Part shown: piece by piece, positions 8,847-17,365 of the stretch
How positions within the stretch are numbered: position 1 is the first letter of the stretch
Layout of the letters: each line of letters starts with the position of its first letter
Source: Xanthomonas hortorum pv. cynarae
GTDB lineage: Bacteria > Pseudomonadota > Gammaproteobacteria > Xanthomonadales > Xanthomonadaceae
NCBI RefSeq assembly: GCF_002939985.1
Contig: NZ_MDFM01000018.1
Location: 1 to 64,000 of the forward strand
Direction of reading: 5' to 3'
Length of the DNA stretch: 64,000 bases
Program-made: the position numbers and the translations under genes
Notes under the pieces: generated by a model
Databases searched by the model: none
What the model was told of the DNA's origin: nothing
What the model saw: only the letters and a program-made list of their open reading frames with translations

Positions 8847-9764
8847 ATGACCATACCCATTCACGCCCTGCGGGTCGCTACGGCCGGCCTGGACCTGCTG
8901 CACACCACGCGCCTGAAACTGGCGTGCTCGCTGCTGCTGGCCGAGCGTGTCGACGTGCAATTGGGGCAATGGCCGCAACACGCGGCCGACGTGGTGGTAC
9001 TGGGTCTGGAAAGCGCCGACGGCCTGGCCGCATGGCAGGCGCTGCAAGGCCAGCCGATGCGCGTGCTGGTGGTGTCGCGGACACCGGTCGCCGGCGCATG
9101 GATCAAGCACGGCGCCACCGTGCGCGAACTCAACGAACACCTGCGCCTGCTGCTGTCCTCGCCGCATAACGTGCAGATCGCCGAACCGGCACTGCTGATC
9201 CGCCATTGCCGCGGTGAATTCGGCAACGCTGCAGTGCTGCTACGCCACGCGCAGCTGCACGTCCGTGTAGATCCGGCCAATGCCTGCGTGCAACTTGCGC
9301 CCGGCCTGGCGTTGTCCGACCTGGTGGCGGCACTGGATCGCCCCGGTTGGCAGATCGCACCTGACACAACCGATGCCGCGCTGACGCAGCGCATCTCGTT
9401 CGAAGCGCTGTATTTCGCCCTGCCCGACCACTTGCGTCCCGCGCTGCCGGCGGTGGAGCCCAGCCATGCGCTGCAGCTGCGGCAATGGCCGGAACTGAGC
9501 GCCGAAACCAGCTCGCCCGCACAGTTGCTCGCCATCGCGCATCTGCATGCGCGCCCGTGGCGCGCGCAGGCGCTGGCCAATGCTTGCAAGCTGCCGCTGC
9601 AAACGGTGGAATGCCTGTTCGCCGCTGCACTTGCCAGTGGCCTTGCCCAGACTGCGGAGATTGCCGTGCCTGCAACGCAGACTCGTCCGGACAGCAGCAA
9701 CTCCCGGTTCTTCTCCTGGGTCGCACGTCGGTTCGGCCTCTCTCTCTTTCAGGCGCAGTCATGA
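8847..9764 (+). CDS. Unrecognised protein of Roadblock-GTPase operon
   Basis: This 305-residue protein has no domain I can name with confidence. The first 110 residues alternate hydrophobic strands and helices (VVVLGLESADG, MRVLVVSRTPVAG, then a helix with LRLLL), much like a receiver-type fold. The region around residues 225-275 (PAQLLAIAHLHARPWRAQAL, LPLQTVECLFAAAL) resembles a winged-helix segment. Its stop overlaps the GTPase start (ATGA at 9761-9764), so translation is probably coupled. In conservons the equivalent position is held by a DUF742 winged-helix protein; whether this is an analogue is inference. ATG 8847 is preferred over the in-frame 8832. Confidence 0.7.
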   Translation: MTIPIHALRVATAGLDLLHTTRLKLACSLLLAERVDVQLGQWPQHAADVVVLGLESADGLAAWQALQGQPMRVLVVSRTPVAGAWIKHGATVRELNEHLRLLLSSPHNVQIAEPALLIRHCRGEFGNAAVLLRHAQLHVRVDPANACVQLAPGLALSDLVAALDRPGWQIAPDTTDAALTQRISFEALYFALPDHLRPALPAVEPSHALQLRQWPELSAETSSPAQLLAIAHLHARPWRAQALANACKLPLQTVECLFAAALASGLAQTAEIAVPATQTRPDSSNSRFFSWVARRFGLSLFQAQS

Positions 9765-10303
9765 GTCTTCCGGCCAACAAACTGGTGTTCGTTGGCGGCA
9801 TGGGCGCCGGCAAGACCACGGCAGTGCGCGCCATTTCCGACGTGGAGCCGGTCAGCACCGAGATGCCGCTCAGCCAGGATGCCTACGGCGACAAGACCTA
9901 CACCACGGTCGCACTGGACTACAGCTCGATCGAGCTGGAAGACGGCGAGTTGCTGCACGTGTACGGCGTGCCGGGCCAGAAATACCTGGATTTCATGTGG
10001 CCACTGGTTTGCGACGGCGCACTGGGTGTGATCGTGCTGACCAGCGCGCGCGATCCGCAGATGCGTGAGAGCACGCTGGACTTGCTGCGCGAGTTTTCGC
10101 AGATCGCACCCGAGGCCAGCCTGGCAGTCGGCATCACCATGACCGACGAAATGGAGGATTTTCTGCTGCCGCCCTTCCGCGATGCACTGGTGGCCGAAGG
10201 CTTCCGCATCCCGGTCATGCGCGTGGATGCGCGCTCGGCCACCCAGATCACCTTCCTGGTGAAATCGCTGCTGTCCTATCGCTACACCTCGGCGCACAGC
10301 TGA
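9761..10303 (+). CDS. MglA-like small GTPase
   Basis: This 180-residue P-loop protein has the Walker A motif GGMGAGKTT at residues 12-20. The switch II equivalent is YGVPGQKYLDFMWP, where the usual DxPGQ aspartate is replaced by glycine, as seen in some Roadblock-partner GTPases. The G4 position reads GITMTDEM, so it lacks the classical NKxD. The family includes bacterial MglA, CvnD and similar Roadblock-associated GTPases. It is the last gene of the operon, translationally coupled to the preceding gene. A role in cell polarity, pilus-based motility or signalling is inferred from MglA relatives only. Confidence 0.85.
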   Translation: MSLPANKLVFVGGMGAGKTTAVRAISDVEPVSTEMPLSQDAYGDKTYTTVALDYSSIELEDGELLHVYGVPGQKYLDFMWPLVCDGALGVIVLTSARDPQMRESTLDLLREFSQIAPEASLAVGITMTDEMEDFLLPPFRDALVAEGFRIPVMRVDARSATQITFLVKSLLSYRYTSAHS

Positions 10304-10893
10304 TCGGCAGCGCCTGGCGCGCGTACCTGCGTGATCGACACGCAAGGCAAAACAAGGAATCCGGTCACGACGGTGCCTGAAAGGGCGTCACGCGGGGGAT
10401 GCCGCCTCTAGGGTGGCGGCGACGCGTCCATCTTCCTTGATGCCAGACACGCGACGCGAACGTCATACATTTGAGCGCTTTGCCTGACTTGTTCAGTATG
10501 GCGCGCGATCAAAAGCCAGGACATCGGGACGTTCCCGACATCGCGCAGGACATACCCGTGATATCGCGTCGGCAATAGCGGTGGCGATGGGCAGCCAAGC
10601 CGTCGCGGCACCATGCGGCTTACGCGCGTAGTTGGGTGCCTGGCTGCCAAGTGGCGCAACCATCTGTGGTGACCGCACACCGCGTAGCCAGTAGCTAGCG
10701 ACTGTCTTGCTGCTGCTGTTGCACGGCAACTCGTCGAACAGGCAGACATCAAGCAATCTCGACGCGCGCTTCGGCGCACGGCAGCGTCACTGCCCGCGGC
10801 GGCAACCTGACCCGCCAGAATCGACAACTGCAGCGCGCCGCAAAGACGCTGCCGCAGTACTGACCTATCGCCACGATCGGATAAAGTAGCGCG
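10304..10893. other. Intergenic region with one hairpin, no gene found
   Basis: A stem gccgcc/ggcggc at 10401-10406 and 10415-10420, extendable by acgcg/cgcgt, may mark the end of the Roadblock-GTPase transcript, but no T-run follows. The remaining bases show only short reading frames without protein character. The promoter of the downstream kinase gene must lie in the right-hand part. Confidence 0.45.
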
Positions 10894-11577
10894 ATGACAA
10901 TCGAACTGAAGCCCGGCGGCTTGTTGATCGTGATCGAAGGCATCGACGGCGCCGGCAAGACCACCCTCGCCCGCAGCCTGGCCACCACCCTGGAAGCGGC
11001 CGGCGCCCACGTCGTATTGAGCAAGGAGCCGACCAACGGCCCCTGGGGCACCAAGTTGCGTCAGTCCGCCGCCACCGGCCGCCTGAGCGCGGACGAAGAA
11101 GCCGAGCTGCTGATCCGCGACCGCCACGAACATGTGGACACCCTCATCGCGCCCGCATTGGCGCGTGGCGAGATCGTGATCCTGGACCGCTACTTTCCGT
11201 CGATGGTTGCCTACCAGGGCGCCGCCGGCCTGCCGCTGGACGCGCTGCTGGAACGCAACGCCTTCGCACCGCGCCCGGACGTGCTGCTGCTGCTCGACCT
11301 GCCACCGCCCACCGGTTTGGCCCGCATCCGCGCCCGCGGCGACGCCCCCAATCACTTCGAAACCCAGGACAACCTGGAACGCTGCCGCGCCATCTTCAAT
11401 ACCCTGCAATTGCCAGGCAAACACGTGGTGGATGCCAGCGCAGATGCAGACAGCGTGCTACGCCAAGCCCACGCTATCGTCGTTGCCGCACTGGCCGAAC
11501 GGCTGAGCGACGACGCCGCGCACACCGACGCAGAAAGGGCCGTCCTTGGACTGCTATCGGCCGGTCGCCCGGCCTGA
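10894..11577 (+). CDS. tmk: Thymidylate kinase (dTMP kinase)
   Basis: This 227-residue P-loop kinase phosphorylates dTMP to dTDP. The Walker A motif GIDGAGKTT is at residues 16-24, [10 protein letters not shown] follows, and the DRY-type motif [13 protein letters not shown] holds the catalytic and substrate-binding residues. The lid region ([13 protein letters not shown]) and the length fit dTMP kinases. It is monocistronic here, with tRNA-Thr downstream on the opposite strand. Many xanthomonads keep tmk near holB, which is not present in this window, so this may be a second, divergent copy; that cannot be settled from here. Confidence 0.85.
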   Translation: MTIELKPGGLLIVIEGIDGAGKTTLARSLATTLEAAGAHVVLSKEPTNGPWGTKLRQSAATGRLSADEEAELLIRDRHEHVDTLIAPALARGEIVILDRYFPSMVAYQGAAGLPLDALLERNAFAPRPDVLLLLDLPPPTGLARIRARGDAPNHFETQDNLERCRAIFNTLQLPGKHVVDASADADSVLRQAHAIVVAALAERLSDDAAHTDAERAVLGLLSAGRPA

Positions 11578-11653
11578 TTTGCTCCGCGCGCTGATGCGCA
11601 GGCAACAACAAACTGCGCAATACGATTTGCGCGCAACGCGCAACTTATCTAAA

Positions 11654-11692
11654 GCCCCTCTCCCTGCGGGACAGGGGTTAGGGTGAGGGTAC
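11654..11692. repeat. Intergenic CCCCTCTCCC-type palindromic repeat
   Basis: An imperfect hairpin (cccctctccc / gggacagggg) is followed by gttagggtgagggtac. Relatives with the same flank occur at 42553-42591 and 51418-51508. This family is scattered between genes in the window. The rest of the gap 11578-11897 has no gene. Confidence 0.7.
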
Positions 11693-11897
11693 GGCCAACC
11701 ACAATTCCCGATGAAACCGCTCCTTCACAAAGCGCTTCGCCTCATAAAGGAATCAATATTCCGATAGAGGATGTCGCGTTGGCCCGCACACCCACCGTGC
11801 GTGGCAATCGGCTGCAGTGGTAATTGCAGGCGCAGAAAACGCACCCAAACGACGGCACGGCCAGAACAGGTGTGTGCACAAACTTGTGGATCGAAGA

Positions 11898-11973
11898 TGG
11901 TGCCGGCACCCGGATTCGAACTGGGGACCTACCGCTTACAAGGCGGTTGCTCTACCAACTGAGCTATGCCGGC
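11898..11973 (-). tRNA. tRNA-Thr (anticodon TGT)
   Basis: The minus strand folds as a complete cloverleaf. The acceptor is GCCGGCA/TGCCGGC, the D-arm GCTC...GAGC, the anticodon stem ACCGC/GCGGT with loop CTTGTAA (anticodon TGT), and the T-arm has TTCGAAT. The CCA end is encoded. The T-stem carries one A-C mismatch, which I recall also from enterobacterial tRNA-Thr(UGU). It reads threonine ACA and ACG/ACU family codons. Confidence 0.96.
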
Positions 11974-12006
11974 AAAGGCCAAGCGCATTGCGCGCCGGTG
12001 CGCATT

Positions 12007-12936
12007 CTAGCGCAGCGCGGAGCAATCTAGCGATCGTTGACGCGTTGCACCCGCGGCGCCCTGCAACGCAGTGGGTGCCGAGGCACTACGCACATCGATC
12101 CACCAGCGCGATTGCCCGGTGCCGCTGGGCATCAGCTGCGCGGGAAACCCCGCACTCACCAGGCTCGCCTGACGCCGCTCGGCGCGCTCGCGGCTCTGGT
12201 ATTGGCCCAGCGCGACGGAGTTGTCCTCGCCTTGCGCAATCACGTAATAGTCGCCGATGCCAGCCGCAGCGATGCGCTTGACCAACGCCTGCGCCGCGGC
12301 GCGATCGCCCACGCTGGGCAGCATCACCCGGAACGTACTGACCCCGGCATCCTTGTCTTCGCGCACGCTGCTGCGCGTGGCTTGACCACGAATGCGTGCC
12401 AGCGCTGCATCGGCGTCGGCGCGTGCCGGATAGGGGCCCAGGCTGGCGCAGCGCTCTGGTGCGGGCGCGGGTGCGGGAGTCGGCACCGTTGGCGATGTCT
12501 TTGGTGCAGCCGCCAAAGCAATCTCGGCCGGTTTCGGAGCGACCTTGATTGTGGCCGGAATCTCGGACGGTACTGGCGATGTTTCAGCCCCTGCGGTGGT
12601 AGCCGCAGCTGTCGAAGCGGCCGCCGCCGCTTGTTCCGTTGATGTCTGAGCTGGTGATGTCTGAGCCGGTACTGCTGCCGGTACTGCTGCCGGTGCCGGT
12701 GCCGGTGCCGGTGCAACCGATGTTGCTGCCGGCGCAGCGTCTGGAGCTGCTGTTGCTGCCTCTCCCGATATCGCAGCCGCCGCGCCTGTTGCGATGTTCG
12801 GCAACACCTCCAACCGTGCCACACCTGCCGGCTGCGCCGGAGCGGCCAACGCGGCCGGTGCCGGCTGCAGGGCCCACCACAACGCCACGCCGGCATTGAG
12901 GACGATCAAGACAACGATGAGCGCGCGTACATACAT
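12007..12936 (-). CDS. SPOR-domain membrane protein
   Basis: This 309-residue protein has a single N-terminal transmembrane helix (residues 3-20, VRALIVVLIVLNAGVALWW), a long alanine/proline-rich low-complexity linker, and a C-terminal SPOR-like domain (from about residue 190, CASLGPYPARADADAALARI to the tail). SPOR domains bind denuded peptidoglycan at the septum. The linker includes short repeats of Ala-Pro. The larger open frame merging it with coaX arises by chance; ATG 12936 directly precedes the hydrophobic helix. It is the last gene of a birA-coaX-SPOR minus-strand group. Confidence 0.82.
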   Translation of the reverse strand: MYVRALIVVLIVLNAGVALWWALQPAPAALAAPAQPAGVARLEVLPNIATGAAAAISGEAATAAPDAAPAATSVAPAPAPAPAAVPAAVPAQTSPAQTSTEQAAAAASTAAATTAGAETSPVPSEIPATIKVAPKPAEIALAAAPKTSPTVPTPAPAPAPERCASLGPYPARADADAALARIRGQATRSSVREDKDAGVSTFRVMLPSVGDRAAAQALVKRIAAAGIGDYYVIAQGEDNSVALGQYQSRERAERRQASLVSAGFPAQLMPSGTGQSRWWIDVRSASAPTALQGAAGATRQRSLDCSALR

Positions 12937-13091
12937 GCAGTGGATTCTACGAGTGGCCGATAACCGCTGGCGAGCGCTCGACGACTCGGCGAGAGCGGCA
13001 GGCAGCCAGTGACCCCAGTGTACGAGCGCGACATCCCGATGCCGAGCACCGGCCGCCCGCCTGGCGGCTGCGCGTCGTTCGATCACCGCCC

Positions 13092-13820
13092 TCAAGGCGT
13101 AGGCGCAGACCTCGCCCAAATCGCCAACCCATCCAGCACCAGCGCAGCGCGAAACGTGGCATCGGGCAATAACGGCAGCAACGGTGGCGCGCCACCACCG
13201 TGCGCCAGCAAGCGCACCGGTACGCCCAAACTGCGTTGCGCGTGCTGCAGGCTGCGCTCGATCAGCGCCACCGCCGCACCATCGCAACCAGACGCCAGTG
13301 CATCGTCGGTGTCGTTGGCCAGCTCCGCATAATTGCCGCCGCTGGCCGGCAATTGCACCGCGCGGGCATGCAGCGCTTCGCGCATGGTGGTCGGCGAGGC
13401 GGCGATGCGCCCGCCATGATGCTGCCCATCGGCCCCAAGCAGATCGATGGTCAGCGCAGTGCCCACGCCGGCCACCAGCACCGGTGCCTCGCCACGTGCG
13501 CCGAGCAGCGCCAGAAAGCGATCCACGCCGAAGCGGCTCGGGTCCGCATATGCAATCCGGATGCCGGCGCATTCGGCCGCGGTGCGCACGATCCGCACCT
13601 GCTCGAAGCGCTCGTGCAGGCAGGCGAGCATGCGCTGCGTCAACGCCGGCGCAGCAACGCTGGCCACATGCGCGATGCGCCCGGTCGGCAGCGCCGACAG
13701 TGCGGCCGCATCCATCGCCTCGGCGCCGTGCGGCCACGCCTGCACATCGCCGGCGCGATCTCCCTGTAGCAGGGCGTACTTGAACCGCGAATTTCCCAGA
13801 TCGAACAACCACTCGCTCAT
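13092..13820 (-). CDS. coaX: Type III pantothenate kinase
   Basis: This 242-residue protein phosphorylates pantothenate in the first step of CoA synthesis. The ASKHA-fold motifs are visible: FDLGNSRFKYALL at the start, DPSRFGVDRFLALLGAR in the middle, and VGTALTIDLLGADGQHHGGRI. ATG 13820 overlaps the birA stop in an ATGA arrangement, so the two are translationally coupled. The birA-coaX pair is common in proteobacteria. It is slightly shorter than the roughly 255-residue norm but all motifs are intact. Confidence 0.93.
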   Translation of the reverse strand: MSEWLFDLGNSRFKYALLQGDRAGDVQAWPHGAEAMDAAALSALPTGRIAHVASVAAPALTQRMLACLHERFEQVRIVRTAAECAGIRIAYADPSRFGVDRFLALLGARGEAPVLVAGVGTALTIDLLGADGQHHGGRIAASPTTMREALHARAVQLPASGGNYAELANDTDDALASGCDGAAVALIERSLQHAQRSLGVPVRLLAHGGGAPPLLPLLPDATFRAALVLDGLAIWARSAPTP

Positions 13821-14782
13821 GCAGGTCTCACGCTCACTTCTCCGGAGTGGAACAGGCGCACCGTCTCGCCCAATTGCACCCGCAACGCGCCGTCGGCAGC
13901 CAGACCGAGCGCAACGCCGTGATGCCGGGTGCCAGCTTCTTCGACCTGTACCGCGCGGCCACACAACACGTCCAAGGCCGCATAGCGACTCAGGAACGGG
14001 GCCAGCCCCTGCGCCTCGAACAGATCCAGCGCCGGCAGCAGCCCGGACAACACCGCCGCCACCACGGTATCGCGCGAGACCGCACGGCCCGCAAGCGTAT
14101 CCAGATCCACCCATGGCTGGTCGATCGCAGCAGCCGCCGCGGCCGGCATGTGCACATTCAAGCCCAGCCCGATCACCGCACGCGCATTGCCGGCCATTTC
14201 GCCGCCGCCTTCGATCAACAGGCCGCCCAGCTTGCGCTCGCGCGCCAGCAGATCGTTGGGCCACTTCAGCCCGACATCGGCAAACCCGCAACCGCGCAAG
14301 GCTTCGGCCACCGCCACACCCACCGCCAGGCTCAGCCCGGCCAGCTGGCCCAACCCACCGCTGAAACGGCGCGAGGCCGACAGATAGATATGCGCACCCA
14401 GCGGCGAGGTCCATTGCCGGCCGCGACGGCCGCGCCCACCGGTCTGACGCTCGGCCAGCAGCACCGCCACTCCCTGCTCGGGCGCCGCACGCGCCAGCAA
14501 GCTGGTGTTGGTGGATTCCAGCGTCCACGCGACATCGAGTGCAGCCAGGCCCGCCAGCGCATCGCTCGATATGGCCGCACGAATCCGCGCAGCCTCCAGC
14601 AGATCCAGCGGCGCGGCCAGCCGGTAGCCGTCGCCAGCCCGCCCCTCGATGTCGACCCCGGCTGCGCGCAAATTTTGAATGCGCTTCCACACTGCCGCAC
14701 GGGTCAACCCGGCATCGCGCGCCAGCGCATCGCCGGATAGCCGGCCGCTCGCAAGTTTGGCCAGCAACGCGCGGTCATCCAC
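13817..14782 (-). CDS. birA: Biotin--[acetyl-CoA-carboxylase] ligase / biotin repressor
   Basis: This bifunctional protein has an N-terminal winged helix (LLAKLASGRLSGDALARDAG...AVWKRI) and a catalytic domain with GGRGRRGRQW (biotinyl-5'-AMP loop) and KWPNDLL. It attaches biotin to carboxyl carrier protein and may repress biotin genes. GTG 14782, with GGGGACC just upstream, places the start directly before the winged helix (321 residues); an ATG at 14842 in the same frame would add 20 residues. A decayed copy of its central part lies at 23251-23341. Confidence 0.92.
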   Translation of the reverse strand: MDDRALLAKLASGRLSGDALARDAGLTRAAVWKRIQNLRAAGVDIEGRAGDGYRLAAPLDLLEAARIRAAISSDALAGLAALDVAWTLESTNTSLLARAAPEQGVAVLLAERQTGGRGRRGRQWTSPLGAHIYLSASRRFSGGLGQLAGLSLAVGVAVAEALRGCGFADVGLKWPNDLLARERKLGGLLIEGGGEMAGNARAVIGLGLNVHMPAAAAAAIDQPWVDLDTLAGRAVSRDTVVAAVLSGLLPALDLFEAQGLAPFLSRYAALDVLCGRAVQVEEAGTRHHGVALGLAADGALRVQLGETVRLFHSGEVSVRPA

Positions 14783-14871
14783 GGCAAGGTCCCCAAATCG
14801 ATCCGTGAAAGTATGCGCCAAGCCCACCCGGGCGCCCAGCACGGCTTGCGTGAGGGAGTGAAAAGCGCGTT

Positions 14872-15186
14872 ATGATCGCCAACTCACGCCGCTTGCCCTG
14901 GATGTGGACGATGCGCCGAATCACGGTTTGCCTGCTCCTGTTATTGGCTCCGCTTGCCGTGCTGGCATCGGACCAACTGGTCGATGGCGACCATGAGAGC
15001 TGCGTCAGCATCAATTCGGCTGCGCGCGGCAGGACGCCCAATGGCGAGGCCGCTGCACCGGCACGCGCTCCCGCGCACAAGCCCACCCCGGCCACCGGCG
15101 GCGGCGGTAGCGATGGCGACGCGCTGTTCCCACGCATGCGCACGATGCCGCGCTGGCACAGTTTTCTGCCAGGCATGTTCCGCTGA
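14872..15186 (+). CDS. Small secreted protein of unknown function
   Basis: This is a 104-residue product with a hydrophobic leader (MRRITVCLLLLLAPLAVLA) and a short mature part rich in glycine, alanine and proline, ending in PRWHSFLPGMFR. One cysteine is present in the mature region. GGGAG lies 12 bases before ATG 14872; ATG 14911 is the alternative and would begin exactly at the leader. The stop lies 8 bases before the MtfA-type peptidase start, so the two are probably cotranscribed. I do not recognise a family. Confidence 0.65.
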   Translation: MIANSRRLPWMWTMRRITVCLLLLLAPLAVLASDQLVDGDHESCVSINSAARGRTPNGEAAAPARAPAHKPTPATGGGGSDGDALFPRMRTMPRWHSFLPGMFR

Positions 15187-15194
15187 TCCAGTGG

Positions 15195-15950
15195 TTGTCG
15201 CGCTGGCTGCGCCGGCCGCCCATCGACATTCCTGATGCGTTATGGCTGCCGGTCTGCAGCGGCTGCGCCTGGGTCGCCGCGCTCGATCCGCCCCGCCAGC
15301 ACCGCCTGCGCACCCTGGCCGCACAATTCCTGCAGCAAAAAACCATTTCCCCGGTCGATGGGTTGCAACTGCATGCGCACGATTATGTACAGCTGGCGGC
15401 CACCTGCTGCCTGCCGCTGCTGGAAATCGGTGCAGTGGGCTGGCGCGGCTGGTCGCAACTGATCGTCTACCCGGACGCGTTCCGCGTGCAGCGCACGCAT
15501 GTGGATGCGGCAGGGGTGCTGCATGCCTGGGACGACACCCTGATCGGCGAATCCTGGGAGCAAGGCCCGCTGATCGTCAGCTGGGCCGACGTGCAAGCCG
15601 ACCTGGACGACCCGCAGGCCGGCTTCAACGTGATCGTGCACGAGATGGCGCACAAGCTCGATGCACTCGATGGCGCCCTCGACGGCACACCGCCACTGCC
15701 GCGCGATGCACAGCGCGCCTGGGCACGCGATTTCCAGCAGGCCTTCGATGCGTTTCGCCAACGCGTGGATGCAGGCGAAGACACCGAAATCGATCCGTAT
15801 GCCGCCGAAGCACCGGAAGAATTCTTCGCGGTCGTGAGCGAATATCACTTCTCGGCGCCGCAAGTGATCGCGCGCGTCATGCCGGATGTCGCCGCGCAGT
15901 TGACGCGTTTTTACGGGCCCTCGCCGTTTGCTTCTTCAGCGCAGCGCTGA
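15195..15950 (+). CDS. mtfA: MtfA-type zinc-dependent peptidase (M90)
   Basis: This 251-residue protein carries the metallopeptidase motif HEMAHKLD at residue 149, followed by a conserved acidic stretch (EAPEEFFAVVSEYHF) that supplies the third zinc ligand. This matches the MtfA/M90 family; E. coli MtfA interacts with the Mlc repressor and acts as an aminopeptidase. TTG 15195 is the best visible start; CTG 15183 would add LIQW. It follows the small secreted protein after 8 bases. No signal peptide is visible. Confidence 0.85.
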   Translation: MSRWLRRPPIDIPDALWLPVCSGCAWVAALDPPRQHRLRTLAAQFLQQKTISPVDGLQLHAHDYVQLAATCCLPLLEIGAVGWRGWSQLIVYPDAFRVQRTHVDAAGVLHAWDDTLIGESWEQGPLIVSWADVQADLDDPQAGFNVIVHEMAHKLDALDGALDGTPPLPRDAQRAWARDFQQAFDAFRQRVDAGEDTEIDPYAAEAPEEFFAVVSEYHFSAPQVIARVMPDVAAQLTRFYGPSPFASSAQR

Positions 15951-16107
15951 GGGTGTGGTGGCACCAACGCGTTGCTTGCGATGGTTGTCATGCAACCGCT
16001 TCGCGCGCGTTGCTCGCACACGCTTGGCCGAATTGAAAACACCGCTGCGCAATGTCGTCCAAATGCCCGCTCGACACTGCTGATTTCAACAGCACGCTGC
16101 AATGCAC

Positions 16108-17295
16108 TCACACCAGCCCAAGATCGCGCGGCCTGGCACCGGGAAACACCCGCTCCAACTGCGCTGGCGACAGCCCCCACAATCGACTCAATAGACCGCC
16201 GAACAGACTGCGGTAATTGGTAAGCACCGGGTAATCGCGATTCTGCAGCAGCTGCGTTTGTTCGACCGCGACCTGTTCGCCAGCGATACGCCCCCCCTGC
16301 ACGCCGCCACCCAGCACCCAATACGTCGTGCCGTGCCCGTGATCGGTACCCTTGCTGCCGTTCTCACGAAAGGTGCGACCAAACTCGGAGAGCACCACCA
16401 CCACGGTGTCCTTCCATGCCGGCCCTAAGGCATCGGCGTATGCCGCCAGCCCTTCGCCGAGATTGCGCAGATTGTTCGCCAACCCACCTTCGATACTGCC
16501 CTGGTTGGCATGCGTATCCCAGCCGCCGACATCGACGAATCCCAGCCGGTACTGGTCGCGCATCAGGCTCGCCATGCGCCGGGTTTCGTCGGCGAAGGTG
16601 CGCGCACTGGCAGCGCCGCGGCCGGCCTGCTCCATCTCTTCGCGCAGCTGCGTGGTCACCTGCTGACGCAATGCCAGGCCCTCGCGCGCGGCTGCCGCAA
16701 GCGGCGTTGCGTCGTACATCTGCGACAGGATCTGCGCCTGCCGCACATCCAGACCGCCTTTGCCGATCCCACGCAACGACACATTGGGCAATTCGCCGCC
16801 GCCTTGAAACGTCAGCGGTAGCGAATCGGTAAACGCAATCGCCGGCACCCCGCTGAGCACGCCCGACAAGCGCGCCATGAAACCGGACCGATAATCGCGG
16901 CGCTGCCTGCCGGCCTGGCCGGATTCGATATCGTCCTGGGTTTCGAAGTGGCTACGCGACAGATCGTCGGTGCCGGCAAACGGCACGAAGGCCAGCTGCT
17001 TGCGTTGCCAGAGCGGCAACAGCGCATCGCGCATCACCGGGTTGAGACCCCATTGCGTATCCAAGGCAATAGCGCTCTTTGGATTGGCAGCATCCGGCCG
17101 CGCAATCGCCAGAGTCGGGCGCGCCTGATAATAAAAATCGCTGGCATGCGGTACCAGCAGATTATTGCTGTCGTAGCCGCCACGCAGAAACACCACCAGC
17201 ATGCGCGCACTGTCGCGTGGCGCGGCAAACAGACGACCGGACCACGGCAGACTCGCGGCCGCTGCAGAGGCAAGCAGAAATTGACGTCGTTGCAT
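16108..17295 (-). CDS. Tat-exported DUF1501 protein
   Basis: This 395-residue protein begins MQRRQFLLASAAAASLPW, a twin-arginine type leader. The rest shows the DUF1501 pattern: LVVFLRGGYDSNNLLVPH, then FVPFAGTDDLSRSHFETQDD, DVGGWDTHANQG, VVVLSEFGRTFRENGSKGTDHGHG and a sulfatase-like C-terminal fold. AGGAG six bases upstream fixes ATG 17295. It follows a DUF1800 gene by 70 bases; these two families are nearly always paired and secreted. Their biochemical function is not established; DUF1501 is related to the alkaline phosphatase/sulfatase fold. Confidence 0.88.
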   Translation of the reverse strand: MQRRQFLLASAAAASLPWSGRLFAAPRDSARMLVVFLRGGYDSNNLLVPHASDFYYQARPTLAIARPDAANPKSAIALDTQWGLNPVMRDALLPLWQRKQLAFVPFAGTDDLSRSHFETQDDIESGQAGRQRRDYRSGFMARLSGVLSGVPAIAFTDSLPLTFQGGGELPNVSLRGIGKGGLDVRQAQILSQMYDATPLAAAAREGLALRQQVTTQLREEMEQAGRGAASARTFADETRRMASLMRDQYRLGFVDVGGWDTHANQGSIEGGLANNLRNLGEGLAAYADALGPAWKDTVVVVLSEFGRTFRENGSKGTDHGHGTTYWVLGGGVQGGRIAGEQVAVEQTQLLQNRDYPVLTNYRSLFGGLLSRLWGLSPAQLERVFPGARPRDLGLV

Positions 17296-17365
17296 GGTGC
17301 ACTCCTGCGGCGATAACCGTTCGGCGATTGTTGAATCAGCAGTCGTTGAATCAGCGGCCGCTAGA

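Noticed and set aside
12640..12740. Short tandem gtactgctgccg and gtgccg repeats
   Set aside because: They encode the Ala/Pro-rich linker of the SPOR protein, a common low-complexity feature, not an independent element.
12007..13812. 601-codon frame merging SPOR and an antisense part of coaX
   Set aside because: The first 290 codons are an out-of-frame reading of coaX. The real start is ATG 12936 before the transmembrane helix.
13092..14690. 532-codon frame starting MEAHSK upstream of coaX
   Set aside because: The upstream half is an out-of-frame reading of birA. CoaX starts at 13820, overlapping the birA stop.
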